DNA from: Neobacillus sp. SuZ13
Lineage (GTDB): Bacteria; Bacillota; Bacilli; Bacillales; Cytobacillaceae
Length of the DNA stretch: 64,000 nucleotides
Reading direction: 5' to 3'
NCBI RefSeq assembly: GCF_030123365.1
Contig: NZ_CP126107.1
Span: 4,735,501 to 4,799,500 of the forward strand
Shown here: positions 33,441-41,837 of the stretch, in pieces
How the letters are laid out: each line of letters starts with the position of its first letter
Numbering within the stretch: the stretch's first letter is position 1
Notes under the pieces: generated by a model
What the model saw: only the letters and a program-made list of their open reading frames with translations
Databases searched by the model: none
Told to the model about the DNA's origin: nothing
Translations under genes and position numbers: made by a program

Positions 33441-35061
33441 CGCTTCTCTTCCTCCCAGGTAATTTTAATTTGTTCATGATTCGATCAAGTTTATCTCCAA
33501 ATAAACGGCTGGCAAGTCCAGATTTTAAGCCAAGATAAAAATAAATTCCAGCGCCCACTGCCGCACAAATAACAATCATTATAACAGATTGAACTTTTGA
33601 TGCCGGAGAAAGAAATAACAATAATAGTTTGTACATTAATTCTGTGCCCACCCACATGAATCCAGCAAAGATGACAATTAACAAGCTCCTTCTCCAAACA
33701 AGTCGGAATGGATAACGGGCATATGCCTTAATAACAATAAAATTGATGAGAATGGCTGCAACATATCCAAGTGTTGTTGCCAATACTGCCCCTCTTGTTT
33801 CCATCATTTTTATTAACGGAATATTTAGAGACAGTTTAATTAATAATCCGACAAGTAAACTTAACACCGTAAATCGTTGTTCGTTGATCCCTTGTAATAT
33901 GGCTGCAGTCACAGAATATAAGGAAAAAAGAATGGCTACAGGTGCGTATGCCCTTAATACTTCCGTACCAATTACATCATGCTGATAGAATGCTGTATAA
34001 ACAGGTTCTGCCAATAACGAAAGACCGATAGCTGCAGGTAACGTTAAAAATAACAGGACCTGAAATGTCTGATTTAACTGTTGGTTTAGGCTTGCTCCTT
34101 CACCCTCAACGAAGGCCCTCGTTATACTTGGTACAAGGGTTAACGAAAATCCTGTTGCCAGCGAAACTGGAATAATAACAATTTTATGGGATTCAAAGTT
34201 CAAAATAGAGAAAAAGGATTCTGCAAATTTCGCTTTCCCGATTTCTGCCATTGCCTGACTAAAGGTGAATTGATCAATCGCCTGAAATAAAGGGTTGGCA
34301 ATTCCCACTAATACGAAGGGAAAAGCATAAACAAGAATTTCTTTATATATATCCTTAAGAGAGATATCAATTGTGCCCTTATCATGTATAAGGAGTTCGT
34401 CTAAATACGGCTTTCGTTTATACCAATACCAAAATAAAACGAATAAACCTCCAATAGCCCCAATAAAGGCAGCAAACGTCGCCACACTTACGGCTGTTAC
34501 CATTTTGCCATTAAAAATATGCAAGACGGCGTAGGCCCCTAGAAGGGTAAACGCAATCCTGACAATTTGCTCCACGACTTGAGACAGTGCAGAGGGGCCC
34601 ATCGATTGGTGCCCTTGAAAGAATCCCCTAATGAGGCTCATGAATGGAACAACAATTAGCGCAAAGCTTACAGCTCGCATGACCGTTGTGACACTATCTA
34701 AATTTGCCTTTTTATCACCAACACTCATTTCCGCTAATGTCGGTGCCGCAAGATACATCACTAAAAAAGCCATAACCCCTGTTAACATCATAATGACTAA
34801 CCCTGATTTAAACAGCTTCCTGCCAACTGCATATTCCTCAAGAGCATTATATTTTGAAATAAATTTCGAAACGGCAAGCGGCACACCAGCTGTTGCAACG
34901 CTAATAAAAATCGTATACGGCACATAGGAAAACTGATAAAGCGTAGTCCCTTCCCGACCGACAATTTGAAAAAATGGTATAACATAAATTAAGCCGATCA
35001 CCTTTGAAAGTATCGTTCCTAGCGTTAATATAAATGTTCCTCTTAAAAGCTTAGACTGCAT
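33430..35061 (-). CDS. ytgP: YtgP, MOP-superfamily lipid II/polysaccharide flippase-like protein
   Basis: A 543-residue membrane protein with about fourteen helices, of the polysaccharide-transporter (PST) branch of the MOP superfamily. B. subtilis YtgP/MurJ flips lipid II across the membrane for peptidoglycan assembly. The N-terminus SKLLRGTFILTLGTILSKVIGLIYVIPF is characteristic. ATG at 35061 is supported by AGGAAGGG and by the family length of about 544; a longer frame to 35202 adds 47 unconserved residues. Confidence 0.92.
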   Translation of the reverse strand: MQSKLLRGTFILTLGTILSKVIGLIYVIPFFQIVGREGTTLYQFSYVPYTIFISVATAGVPLAVSKFISKYNALEEYAVGRKLFKSGLVIMMLTGVMAFLVMYLAAPTLAEMSVGDKKANLDSVTTVMRAVSFALIVVPFMSLIRGFFQGHQSMGPSALSQVVEQIVRIAFTLLGAYAVLHIFNGKMVTAVSVATFAAFIGAIGGLFVLFWYWYKRKPYLDELLIHDKGTIDISLKDIYKEILVYAFPFVLVGIANPLFQAIDQFTFSQAMAEIGKAKFAESFFSILNFESHKIVIIPVSLATGFSLTLVPSITRAFVEGEGASLNQQLNQTFQVLLFLTLPAAIGLSLLAEPVYTAFYQHDVIGTEVLRAYAPVAILFSLYSVTAAILQGINEQRFTVLSLLVGLLIKLSLNIPLIKMMETRGAVLATTLGYVAAILINFIVIKAYARYPFRLVWRRSLLIVIFAGFMWVGTELMYKLLLLFLSPASKVQSVIMIVICAAVGAGIYFYLGLKSGLASRLFGDKLDRIMNKLKLPGRKRSVEN

Positions 35062-35266
35062 AAAATCCCTTCCTACCCGAAGAAATACGTGCGCTTTTTC
35101 ACAAAAATTAATAGACTTTTTTTGCACACTATAGTAGTTTACAACTTCTTGCTCCCGGACGCTACTAACAACCAAGTGAAATTTATGAAAATATGGGCAC
35201 ATTCGTTTTATTTTGATGATAAATGTTTATAATGGAGTGATGGATTAATAAAAAGTTGGTGTATAT

Positions 35267-36541
35267 ATGGAATATGATGTAATTGTCATCGGCGGTGGCC
35301 CATCAGGTTTAATGGCGGCTATTGCCGCTGGTGAAAAAGGCGCAAAAGTTCTTTTAATAGATAAAGGTGACAAACTTGGCAGAAAACTAGCGATATCCGG
35401 AGGCGGACGCTGTAACGTTACCAATCGCCTGCCGATTGAAGAAATCATTAAGCACTTGCCGGGAAACGGGAAATTTTTATATAGTGCCTTTTCTATCTTT
35501 AGTAATGAAGATATTATTAAATTCTTTGAGAAATTAGGAATTGCCTTAAAGGAAGAAGATCACGGCCGGATGTTTCCAGTCTCTAATAAAGCACAGTCCG
35601 TTGTGGACGCATTACTAAATCAATTAGAAAAACTTCATGTTCGGGTCTTTAAAAATAGCCCTGTCCGTGAACTCATCTATGAAAATGGGCAAGTTTCGGC
35701 TGTTTCTCTTAAGGACGGTCAAACAATTACAGCTAAATCAATTGTGATTGCGGTCGGTGGAAAGTCTGTCCCTCATACAGGTTCTACAGGTGATGGCTAT
35801 GCATGGGCTGAAAAAGCGGGTCATACTATTACTGAACTTTTTCCAACCGAAGTTCCAGTGACATCGAAGGAACCATTTATAAAAAACAAAGTCCTTCAAG
35901 GATTGTCGTTAAGAGATATCGATTTGAGTGTCTTAAATCCCAAAGGAAAGCCCCTCATCTCGCATCGAATGGATATGATTTTTACCCATTTTGGACTAAG
36001 CGGTCCTGCTGTCCTTCGCTGCAGCCAATTCGTGGTGAAAGCAATGAAAAAGTGGAAGTTAAACGAAGTAACCATGAGTCTTGATGTCTTGCCTGATAAG
36101 AAAGAGGAAGAAGTCTTTCAAGAAATTCTATCACTTGTAAAAAGTGAGCCTAAGAAAAGCATTAAAAATACACTCAAAGGGCTCGTCCCTGAACGTTACC
36201 TCCTGTTTCTTTTAGAGCATAACGGCATTGACCCATCTGAACAAGGCAGTACTATTTCTAATGAAAAAATTCGTAGTTTTACAAAAAGCTGCAAGCACTT
36301 TCCTATTAAAGTCAACGGCACCCTACCTCTTGAAAAAGCGTTTGTCACTGGCGGCGGTGTGTCTGTAAAAGAAATTGAACCGCAAACGATGGGATCGAAA
36401 CTAATGAATGGTTTATATTTTTGCGGTGAAATCCTAGATATCCACGGGTACACAGGAGGATATAATATTACCTCTGCACTTGTAACGGGAAGATTAGCTG
36501 GAACTAATGCAGCCCTATCTGCAAAAAATAATAAGGTCTGA
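35267..36541 (+). CDS. ytfP: YtfP, HI0933-family FAD-dependent oxidoreductase
   Basis: A 424-residue flavoprotein. The N-terminal dinucleotide-binding motif is VIVIGGGPSGLMAAIAAGEKGAKVLLIDK, followed by LGRKLAISGGGRCNVTN, the signature of the HI0933/BaiN group. The substrate is not established. C-terminal GLYFCGEILDIHGYTGGYNI closes the FAD site. Divergent from ytgP. Confidence 0.9.
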   Translation: MEYDVIVIGGGPSGLMAAIAAGEKGAKVLLIDKGDKLGRKLAISGGGRCNVTNRLPIEEIIKHLPGNGKFLYSAFSIFSNEDIIKFFEKLGIALKEEDHGRMFPVSNKAQSVVDALLNQLEKLHVRVFKNSPVRELIYENGQVSAVSLKDGQTITAKSIVIAVGGKSVPHTGSTGDGYAWAEKAGHTITELFPTEVPVTSKEPFIKNKVLQGLSLRDIDLSVLNPKGKPLISHRMDMIFTHFGLSGPAVLRCSQFVVKAMKKWKLNEVTMSLDVLPDKKEEEVFQEILSLVKSEPKKSIKNTLKGLVPERYLLFLLEHNGIDPSEQGSTISNEKIRSFTKSCKHFPIKVNGTLPLEKAFVTGGGVSVKEIEPQTMGSKLMNGLYFCGEILDIHGYTGGYNITSALVTGRLAGTNAALSAKNNKV

Positions 36542-36558
36542 CAAGTTGTCAGGCCTTA
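36531..36558. terminator. Bidirectional terminator after ytfP
   Basis: ATAAGGTCTGAC / GTCAGGCCTTAT stem with loop AAGTT. Confidence 0.8.
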
Positions 36559-36734
36559 TAAATAATCATCGCTGAAAAACAGTAAATCTGCTCCTCTTCT
36601 TCTTCCTCTGCCATTGCGGCCACATTATATTTAATATCAAGCAGACTTGTTTCATCCAGCCCTTTTAAAAAACGATTCATTTCCTTTTCCAAATCCTTCT
36701 CATGTTCCCGGTCAAACAACTTCACTTGTATCAT
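36549..36734 (-). CDS. cse60: Cse60-like sporulation protein
   Basis: A 61-residue acidic protein matching the compact Cse60 layout: MIQVKLFDREHEKDLEKEMNRFL, DIKYNV and the C-terminal QIYCFSAMIIYK. In B. subtilis the gene is expressed in the mother cell under SigE during sporulation; function unknown. RBS GAGAGGGAG. The C-terminal codons overlap the terminator shared with ytfP. Confidence 0.72.
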   Translation of the reverse strand: MIQVKLFDREHEKDLEKEMNRFLKGLDETSLLDIKYNVAAMAEEEEEEQIYCFSAMIIYKA

Positions 36735-36882
36735 GTTCTCTCCCTCTCTTTTTTACTACTATTCTTACCAGTTTTCTGAATTTTAAAAATCTATTCTTCG
36801 TAAAAAGTTAAGTTTATTTTAAGTTTAAGCTTGTAAACTTCCTTTTAGAAAAACTGTTTTTCATTTTGAAAGGAGAATAAAC

Positions 36883-37284
36883 ATGTATAAAAAACAACGA
36901 ATCTCATGGGGCGTTAGTTTTGGAAGCTTAGCATTAGTAGCCGGATTGGTCTCATATTTTGGAATACCTAACAACAATCAATCTAGCAATCAAATAGCGC
37001 TTAATCAAGGGCAAGCGGCAAATAATAATTCCTTTCAGCAATCACAGGATGGCTTTTCTACACAACAGCGCAACGGACATGGACATGGTTTCGACCAATC
37101 TATGAGAGGAGATAGCTCATCGGAAACTGATGGTTCAACCAATAATTTTAATTATAATGAACAACCCTCAACAGGTAATGATCCATTCTATGGAAATAAC
37201 AATCAACAAGGGCAATTCTCAAGTGGCGGCGGTCCTGGAATGGGGCAACATGGCGGCTTTGATACAACTACTGGTGGCACCTGA
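36883..37284 (+). CDS. Secreted or membrane-anchored Gln/Asn/Gly-rich protein
   Basis: A 133-residue protein with a basic N-terminus (MYKKQRISWG), a hydrophobic segment at about 10-28, and a low-complexity remainder dominated by Asn, Gln, Ser and Gly, with HGHGF and a C-terminal GGGPGMGQHGGFDTTTGGT tail. No lipobox or catalytic motif. RBS AAAGGAG is strong, so it is likely expressed. Not recognised; composition resembles spore-surface or cell-surface proteins. Neighbours are Cse60 and an Ena-like gene. Confidence 0.7.
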   Translation: MYKKQRISWGVSFGSLALVAGLVSYFGIPNNNQSSNQIALNQGQAANNNSFQQSQDGFSTQQRNGHGHGFDQSMRGDSSSETDGSTNNFNYNEQPSTGNDPFYGNNNQQGQFSSGGGPGMGQHGGFDTTTGGT

Positions 37285-37313
37285 TGGATACCTTAAAATA
37301 ACCATATACCTAC

Positions 37314-37353
37314 TGAAGTCGATTCCTTAATGTACAGGAAATCGGCTTTTTTA
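37314..37353 (+). terminator. Terminator after the Gln/Asn-rich gene
   Basis: AGTCGATTCC / GGAAATCGGCT stem followed by TTTTTT. Confidence 0.7.
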
Positions 37354-37536
37354 ATGGGGTGGAAACTTCTTTAGCGTTGTAAACCGTATTTTCCTGACAA
37401 AACCGCTGCTGTGGTGACTCTATTTTTCCCAGAATAAAGGACAAAAATCCGCATTTGTAATATAGCACCTCCCGGACAAGTAGCATTTAATATACAGAAA
37501 TAAAAAATAAATTAGACAACGGAAGGATGGATTTAT

Positions 37537-37860
37537 ATGTGTGGATCTCATAATAAAACATCATTTTGCTGCCCAGAGGCAGAGATTTTTACAGAAGAAA
37601 TTTGTGGCAACCTTGAGGGACCGATTGATCAGGCGGTGTGGACAGCACCTACACCAAGTGACTATTTTCAAGGTACTTTCACAGTGACTAACACTGGAAA
37701 CTCACCATTTATTTTTTCGGTAAATGGCGTTGTCTTAACTGTACCACCAGGAAGCACTGTATCATTATCGGCGAATAATCCAGTTAGCTTGATTGTTACT
37801 TTAGGTGCAGAAGATAGAGGCAGATTTTGCATCACTTTGTACAAGCGTGTTTTCGCTTAA
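37537..37860 (+). CDS. DUF3992-like S-type endospore appendage (Ena) subunit candidate
   Basis: A 107-residue protein of single beta-sandwich size. The N-terminus contains FCC followed after ten residues by another Cys (FCCPEAEIFTEEIC), the N-terminal connector pattern by which Ena subunits cross-link through disulfides. The core DYFQGTFTVTNTGNSPFIFSVNG, VPPGSTVSL and FCITLYKRVFA resembles DUF3992 spore appendage proteins of the B. cereus group. No signal peptide, as expected for mother-cell assembly. RBS GGAAGGATGG. A second family member lies at 41136. Confidence 0.72.
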   Translation: MCGSHNKTSFCCPEAEIFTEEICGNLEGPIDQAVWTAPTPSDYFQGTFTVTNTGNSPFIFSVNGVVLTVPPGSTVSLSANNPVSLIVTLGAEDRGRFCITLYKRVFA

Positions 37861-37872
37861 TCCTCTATAACA

Positions 37873-37923
37873 AAAGGGAGGACAGACACAACCGGCTTTT
37901 CCGGTGGTCTTCCTTCCTTTTAC
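37873..37923. terminator. Terminator-like hairpins after the Ena-like gene
   Basis: Outer AAGGGAGGAC / GTCTTCCTTCCTT pairing encloses an inner ACCGG / CCGGT hairpin, followed by TTTTACTTTT. Confidence 0.6.
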
Positions 37924-37950
37924 TTTTGTTGGTATCCCTAGAGGAATCAG

Positions 37951-38265
37951 TTATTCTGTGTATTCCGTCTCTCCAGTCCATGCCAGCATCCCGCCAACCA
38001 TATTACGAACCTTATATCCTTGATCCTGCAAATAATGGCAGACATTTCCGCTTCGTGCACTGGAGCGGCAAATAAAGATATACTCTTTTTCCTTGTCAAA
38101 ATAGTCGAGATTATCAGGGATCTCACCCATACGGATATGCTTTGCCCCTGGGACCATCCCGAATACAACCTCATGATCTTCCCTTACATCAACCAGCTCA
38201 AGTTTTTCCCCTGCCTCAAGCTTTTTTTGTAATTCTTCTGGTGTAATCGTTTGAATTTCTTCCAT
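37951..38265 (-). CDS. ytwF: Rhodanese-like domain protein
   Basis: A 104-residue single rhodanese domain. The active-site loop is IFICRSSARSGN, with the catalytic Cys about residue 68; ELVDVREDHEVVFG is the usual first motif. Sulfur transfer or persulfide handling is expected. ATG at 38265 is nine bases from AAAGGGG; the ATG at 38274 abuts the RBS. It follows leuS at a distance in the opposite transcription order, same strand. Confidence 0.88.
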   Translation of the reverse strand: MEEIQTITPEELQKKLEAGEKLELVDVREDHEVVFGMVPGAKHIRMGEIPDNLDYFDKEKEYIFICRSSARSGNVCHYLQDQGYKVRNMVGGMLAWTGETEYTE

Positions 38266-38283
38266 CAAATCCATCCCCTTTAG

Positions 38284-38318
38284 GAAAAACAGCCCCAGAA
38301 AAGGGGCTGCTCTTTTTA
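38284..38318 (-). terminator. Terminator after leuS
   Basis: AGCAGCCCC / GGGGCTGTTTTT stem on the minus strand, immediately beyond the leuS stop. Confidence 0.8.
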
Positions 38319-38319
38319 A

Positions 38320-40737
38320 TTAATTTGCAACGATATTTACAAGTTTCCCAGGAACAGTAATAACTTTACGAATTGTTTTTCCTTCAATTTGTTCCTTAAT
38401 TTGGGCATCTTCCATGGCGATACCTTCAAGTGACTCTTTACTTGCATCTGTAGGTACCATTAGTTTTGCTTTTACTTTCCCATTAACCTGGACCACAATT
38501 TCAACTTCATCATCCACTAGTTTTGCCTCATCATAGGCAGGCCATGCTTCGTAAGAAATTGTTTCATTGTGACCTAACTTTTCCCAAAGCTCCTCAGCGA
38601 TATGCGGGCAAACAGGAGCAAGCATTTTAACGAATCCTTCAATGTATTCCTTTGGAAGAACGGTTGCTTTATAGGCTTCATTAATGAATACCATCATTTG
38701 AGAAATTGCTGTATTAAATCTTAAGCCCTCATAATCCTCTGTCACTTTCTTCACCGTTTGATGATACACTTTTTCCAAAGTAGAGGCTTCTTCATTTGTT
38801 TGGATTTTTGGATTTAATTCCCCGTTTTCTTCCACCAATAAACGCCAGATACGATCTAAGAAGCGGCGGGAACCATCCAGCCCATTTGTCGACCAGGCAA
38901 TCGAAGCATCAAGCGGCCCCATGAACATTTCATAAAGGCGAAGGGTATCAGCACCGTGGCTGCCAACGATATCGTCAGGGTTTACGACATTCCCTTTTGA
39001 CTTACTCATTTTTTCATTTCCTTCACCTAAAATCATTCCTTGGTTAAATAACTTTTGGAATGGTTCTTTGGTTGGAACAACCCCAATATCATACAAGAAT
39101 TTATGCCAGAAGCGCGCATAAAGTAAATGTAGTACGGCATGTTCGGCCCCGCCAATGTAGATATCAACAGGTAACCAATGATTTAATTTTTCCTCCGAAG
39201 CAAGTGCCTGATCATTTTTCGGATCAATATATCGCAAATAATACCAGCAGCTGCCAGCCCATTGCGGCATCGTATTGGTTTCACGGCGACCCTTTTTACC
39301 TGTTTCTGGGTCTACGACATTGACGAAATCGGAGATAATCGCAAGTGGTGATTCACCAGTTCCAGATGGACGAATTTCTTTCGTTTTCGGTAACATTAAT
39401 GGAAGCTGGTCTTCAGGAACGGCAGTCATTGTGCCATCTTCCCAATGGATAATTGGAATAGGTTCTCCCCAATAACGTTGGCGGCTAAACAGCCAATCAC
39501 GAAGGCGGAAGGTTACTTTCTTTGTGCCGATTCCTTTTTCTTCTAACCAAGCAATCATTTTTTGAATGCCTTCAGCTTTATCCGTGCCATTTAAGAATTC
39601 TGAGTTAATGTGTTCCCCATCGCCTGTGTAGGCTTCTTTTTCAATATCTCCACCCGCGACAACGGCTTTAATCGGAAGGTTAAATTCTTTTGCGAATTCA
39701 AAGTCACGCTCATCGTGAGCAGGAACTGCCATAATGGCACCTGTACCGTAACTTACTAATACATAATCAGCAATCCAGATTGGCATTTTCTCACCATTTG
39801 CAGGATTGATGGCATAGGCGCCAGTAAATACGCCAGTTTTTTCTTTTGCAAGATCAGTACGCTCTAAATCGCTCTTTGTCTTCACTTTATCTAAATAAGC
39901 TTCAACCGCAGCGCGTTGTTCAGTTGTTGTAATTTTATCAACAAATGCATGTTCAGGAGCAAGCACCGCATACGTAGCACCGAATAAGGTATCGGGACGT
40001 GTTGTGAAAACCGTGAATGTCTCTTCGTGCCCTTCGATCGAGAAAGTTACCTCAGCACCTTCAGAACGGCCGATCCAGTTGCGCTGCATTTCCTTTAAGC
40101 TTTCTGGCCAATCCAGTTCTTCTAAATCTTCAAGTAAACGGTCACCATAAGCAGTGATTTTTAACATCCATTGCTTCATCGGACGGCGTTCAACAGGATG
40201 CCCGCCGCGTTCACTCTTGCCATCAATGACTTCTTCGTTTGCGAGAACTGTTCCAAGAGCCGGACACCAGTTTACCGCAACTTCATCAATATAAGCCAAG
40301 CCTTTTTCGAATAACTTTAAGAAAATCCATTGGGTCCATTTGTAGTATTCAGGGTCAGTAGTGTTAACTTCCCGATCCCAATCATAGGAAAATCCTAATG
40401 ATTTAATTTGGCGGCGGAAAGTGTTGATATTCTGTTCAGTAAATTCCGCTGGGTCGTTCCCCGTATCTAATGCATACTGCTCTGCCGGTAAGCCGAACGC
40501 GTCCCAGCCCATCGGGTGAAGCACATTGTATCCCTGCATCCGCTTTAAGCGGGAAAGAATGTCGGTTGCAGTATAACCTTCAGGGTGTCCAACGTGTAGT
40601 CCTGCACCTGATGGATATGGAAACATATCTAAAGCGTAGAATTTTCTTTTATCGTATTCTTCGCTTGTTTTGAATGTTTTTTCTTCTTCCCATTTCTTTT
40701 GCCATTTCTGTTCGATGTGATTATGATCGAAACTCAT
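38320..40737 (-). CDS. leuS: Leucyl-tRNA synthetase
   Basis: Class I aminoacyl-tRNA synthetase of 805 residues, the normal bacterial size. HIGH-type motif FPYPSGAGLHVGHPEGY (about 39-55), CP1 editing domain with TTRPDTLFGAT, and the KMSKS loop EKMSKSKGNVV are intact; the C-terminus ends with the anticodon-binding region. Expression is governed by a T-box leader with a leucine CTC specifier. Confidence 0.97.
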   Translation of the reverse strand: MSFDHNHIEQKWQKKWEEEKTFKTSEEYDKRKFYALDMFPYPSGAGLHVGHPEGYTATDILSRLKRMQGYNVLHPMGWDAFGLPAEQYALDTGNDPAEFTEQNINTFRRQIKSLGFSYDWDREVNTTDPEYYKWTQWIFLKLFEKGLAYIDEVAVNWCPALGTVLANEEVIDGKSERGGHPVERRPMKQWMLKITAYGDRLLEDLEELDWPESLKEMQRNWIGRSEGAEVTFSIEGHEETFTVFTTRPDTLFGATYAVLAPEHAFVDKITTTEQRAAVEAYLDKVKTKSDLERTDLAKEKTGVFTGAYAINPANGEKMPIWIADYVLVSYGTGAIMAVPAHDERDFEFAKEFNLPIKAVVAGGDIEKEAYTGDGEHINSEFLNGTDKAEGIQKMIAWLEEKGIGTKKVTFRLRDWLFSRQRYWGEPIPIIHWEDGTMTAVPEDQLPLMLPKTKEIRPSGTGESPLAIISDFVNVVDPETGKKGRRETNTMPQWAGSCWYYLRYIDPKNDQALASEEKLNHWLPVDIYIGGAEHAVLHLLYARFWHKFLYDIGVVPTKEPFQKLFNQGMILGEGNEKMSKSKGNVVNPDDIVGSHGADTLRLYEMFMGPLDASIAWSTNGLDGSRRFLDRIWRLLVEENGELNPKIQTNEEASTLEKVYHQTVKKVTEDYEGLRFNTAISQMMVFINEAYKATVLPKEYIEGFVKMLAPVCPHIAEELWEKLGHNETISYEAWPAYDEAKLVDDEVEIVVQVNGKVKAKLMVPTDASKESLEGIAMEDAQIKEQIEGKTIRKVITVPGKLVNIVAN

Positions 40738-40756
40738 ACTGCTCTTCCTCCTAAAA

Positions 40757-41017
40757 AAAAATAAAAAACCCCCTCATCCCAAAAAGGGACGAGAGGATTG
40801 TATGTATCTTCCCGCGGTACCACCCACATTAGTGTTTTAAACACTCGCTTCATTCATCCTTAACGCGGAAAACGGCAAGCCTTACTATTCCTTCACGCTT
40901 GCAACTCAAAGGCGAGTTCATGATGTACCCGGTTGACTTCCACCAGCCGTCAACTCTCTATCGCACGGGTATTAACCATTACTACTCCTAATCACAGTCT
41001 TTTCAATATAAACTATT
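40757..41017 (-). promoter_or_regulatory. Leucine T-box leader of leuS
   Basis: The minus strand holds the T-box core GGGTGGTACCGCGG (40812-40825), a specifier-loop CTC leucine codon (40914-40916, in GAACTCGCC), and a terminator CCTCTCGTCCC / GGGATGAGGGG followed by a T run (about 40757-40797). Uncharged tRNA-Leu would stabilise the antiterminator and allow leuS transcription. Confidence 0.9.
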
Positions 41018-41023
41018 ACGGTA

Positions 41024-41052
41024 ATTGTAATAAATTTTTAATGAATATGCAA
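41024..41052 (-). promoter_or_regulatory. Promoter of the leuS T-box transcript
   Basis: Minus-strand TTGCAT (41047-41052), 17-bp spacer and TACAAT (41024-41029); start predicted near 41017, which agrees with the 5' end of the T-box fold. Confidence 0.65.
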
Positions 41053-41135
41053 GTAAGGTTAAATAATTAGGGCTTTTCCCCAAGCAAAGAGCTGTTAACT
41101 TACATTCTATATTATTAAAAAGGAATGATTTTCTT

Positions 41136-41636
41136 ATGGGACCTACGTTTTATAGTTGGAGTAAACCTTTCAAGTCTTTTTCTGATTCTAATACCGATAC
41201 CAATTCTGCCTCTGATTCTGACTCTGATTCTGGCTCTGATTCTGGCTCTGATTCTGGCTCTGATTCTGGCTCTAATTCTGGCTCCTGTTTATCCCCAGAC
41301 CAGGAAATAAGCGAGATGGTATGTAATAATATATGTGGGAATTTGTTATTGAACGACCAGGTTTCAAAATTGGAGATTTGGAGAAAGAGCATTGAGCCAG
41401 AAGCTACTGTAACTATTTCCGTATTCAATAGCGCAAGGAACTCTGCAGCCATTCAAGTTATGGTGATTAGAACTGTAGGAAATCCTCTTCAATTCACCAT
41501 TCCTCCTGGAAATACAATCTCTGCAACAATTGATGATGCTGAATCAATAAGAGTAGCTCGGGTAGGAGTAGGGTTAACGGAGGGGAAATTTTGTTTGGAT
41601 GTGTGTTACCCTGTTTTTAGCGATGTCAATAATTAA
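41136..41636 (+). CDS. DUF3992-like Ena candidate with Ser-Asp repeat extension
   Basis: A 166-residue protein. Residues 15-48 are a Ser/Asp/Gly repeat; then cysteines in SCLSPDQEISEMVCNNICGN (C-x11-C), a connector-like pattern, precede a beta-sandwich core (TVTISVFNSARNSAAIQVMVI, IPPGNTISATI, GKFCLDVCYPVF) similar to the gene at 37537. The extension is unusual for an Ena core subunit and may make this a capping, anchoring or surface-exposed subunit. Divergent from the leuS leader. AAAGGA precedes the ATG at somewhat long spacing. Confidence 0.62.
   Translation: MGPTFYSWSKPFKSFSDSNTDTNSASDSDSDSGSDSGSDSGSDSGSNSGSCLSPDQEISEMVCNNICGNLLLNDQVSKLEIWRKSIEPEATVTISVFNSARNSAAIQVMVIRTVGNPLQFTIPPGNTISATIDDAESIRVARVGVGLTEGKFCLDVCYPVFSDVNN
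41202..41284 (+). repeat. Coding tandem repeat, 12-bp unit (Ser-Asp-Ser-Gly)
   Basis: Repeated TCTGATTCTGGC units inside the 41136 gene encode Ser-Asp-Ser-Gly. Near-identity of the copies suggests length variability by slippage, always in steps that keep the frame. Confidence 0.85.
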
Positions 41637-41688
41637 AATAAAAAAAGTTGAAATGTGTTAAAAATAGTAGCCTCACTTAGTAACCTCT

Positions 41689-41756
41689 TGCTTTTTCATT
41701 TAACAAAAGCAAGTAAAAAGCAAAATTCCTATATTTTGGAACTTTGCTTTTTACTA
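41689..41756. terminator. Tandem hairpin terminators between Ena-like and MFS genes
   Basis: CTTGCTTTT / AAAAGCAAG (41690-41714) is followed by GTAAAAAGCAAA / TTTGCTTTTTAC enclosing TTCC / GGAA (41713-41755). Serves either direction. Confidence 0.75.
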
Positions 41757-41779
41757 CATACTCCACTTTAGCTCATCAC

Positions 41780-41837
41780 TTTGTCCACCTCACGTGGACA
41801 AACGTTAGATTTGTCCACGTATGGTGCCTGACACCAT
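41780..41837. repeat. Pair of short palindromes at the MFS gene 3' end
   Basis: TTTGTCCAC-ctcac-GTGGACAAA (41780-41802) and ATGGTGcctgaCACCAT (41821-41837), the latter matching the GGTGTCAGGCACC type of repeat that I recall from Bacillaceae intergenic regions. It overlaps the last dozen codons of the MFS gene. Confidence 0.65.

Noticed and set aside
41125..41452. Alternative frames over the Ser-Asp repeat region
   Set aside because: The repeat is periodic in all frames; only the 41136 frame continues into a plausible folded domain.
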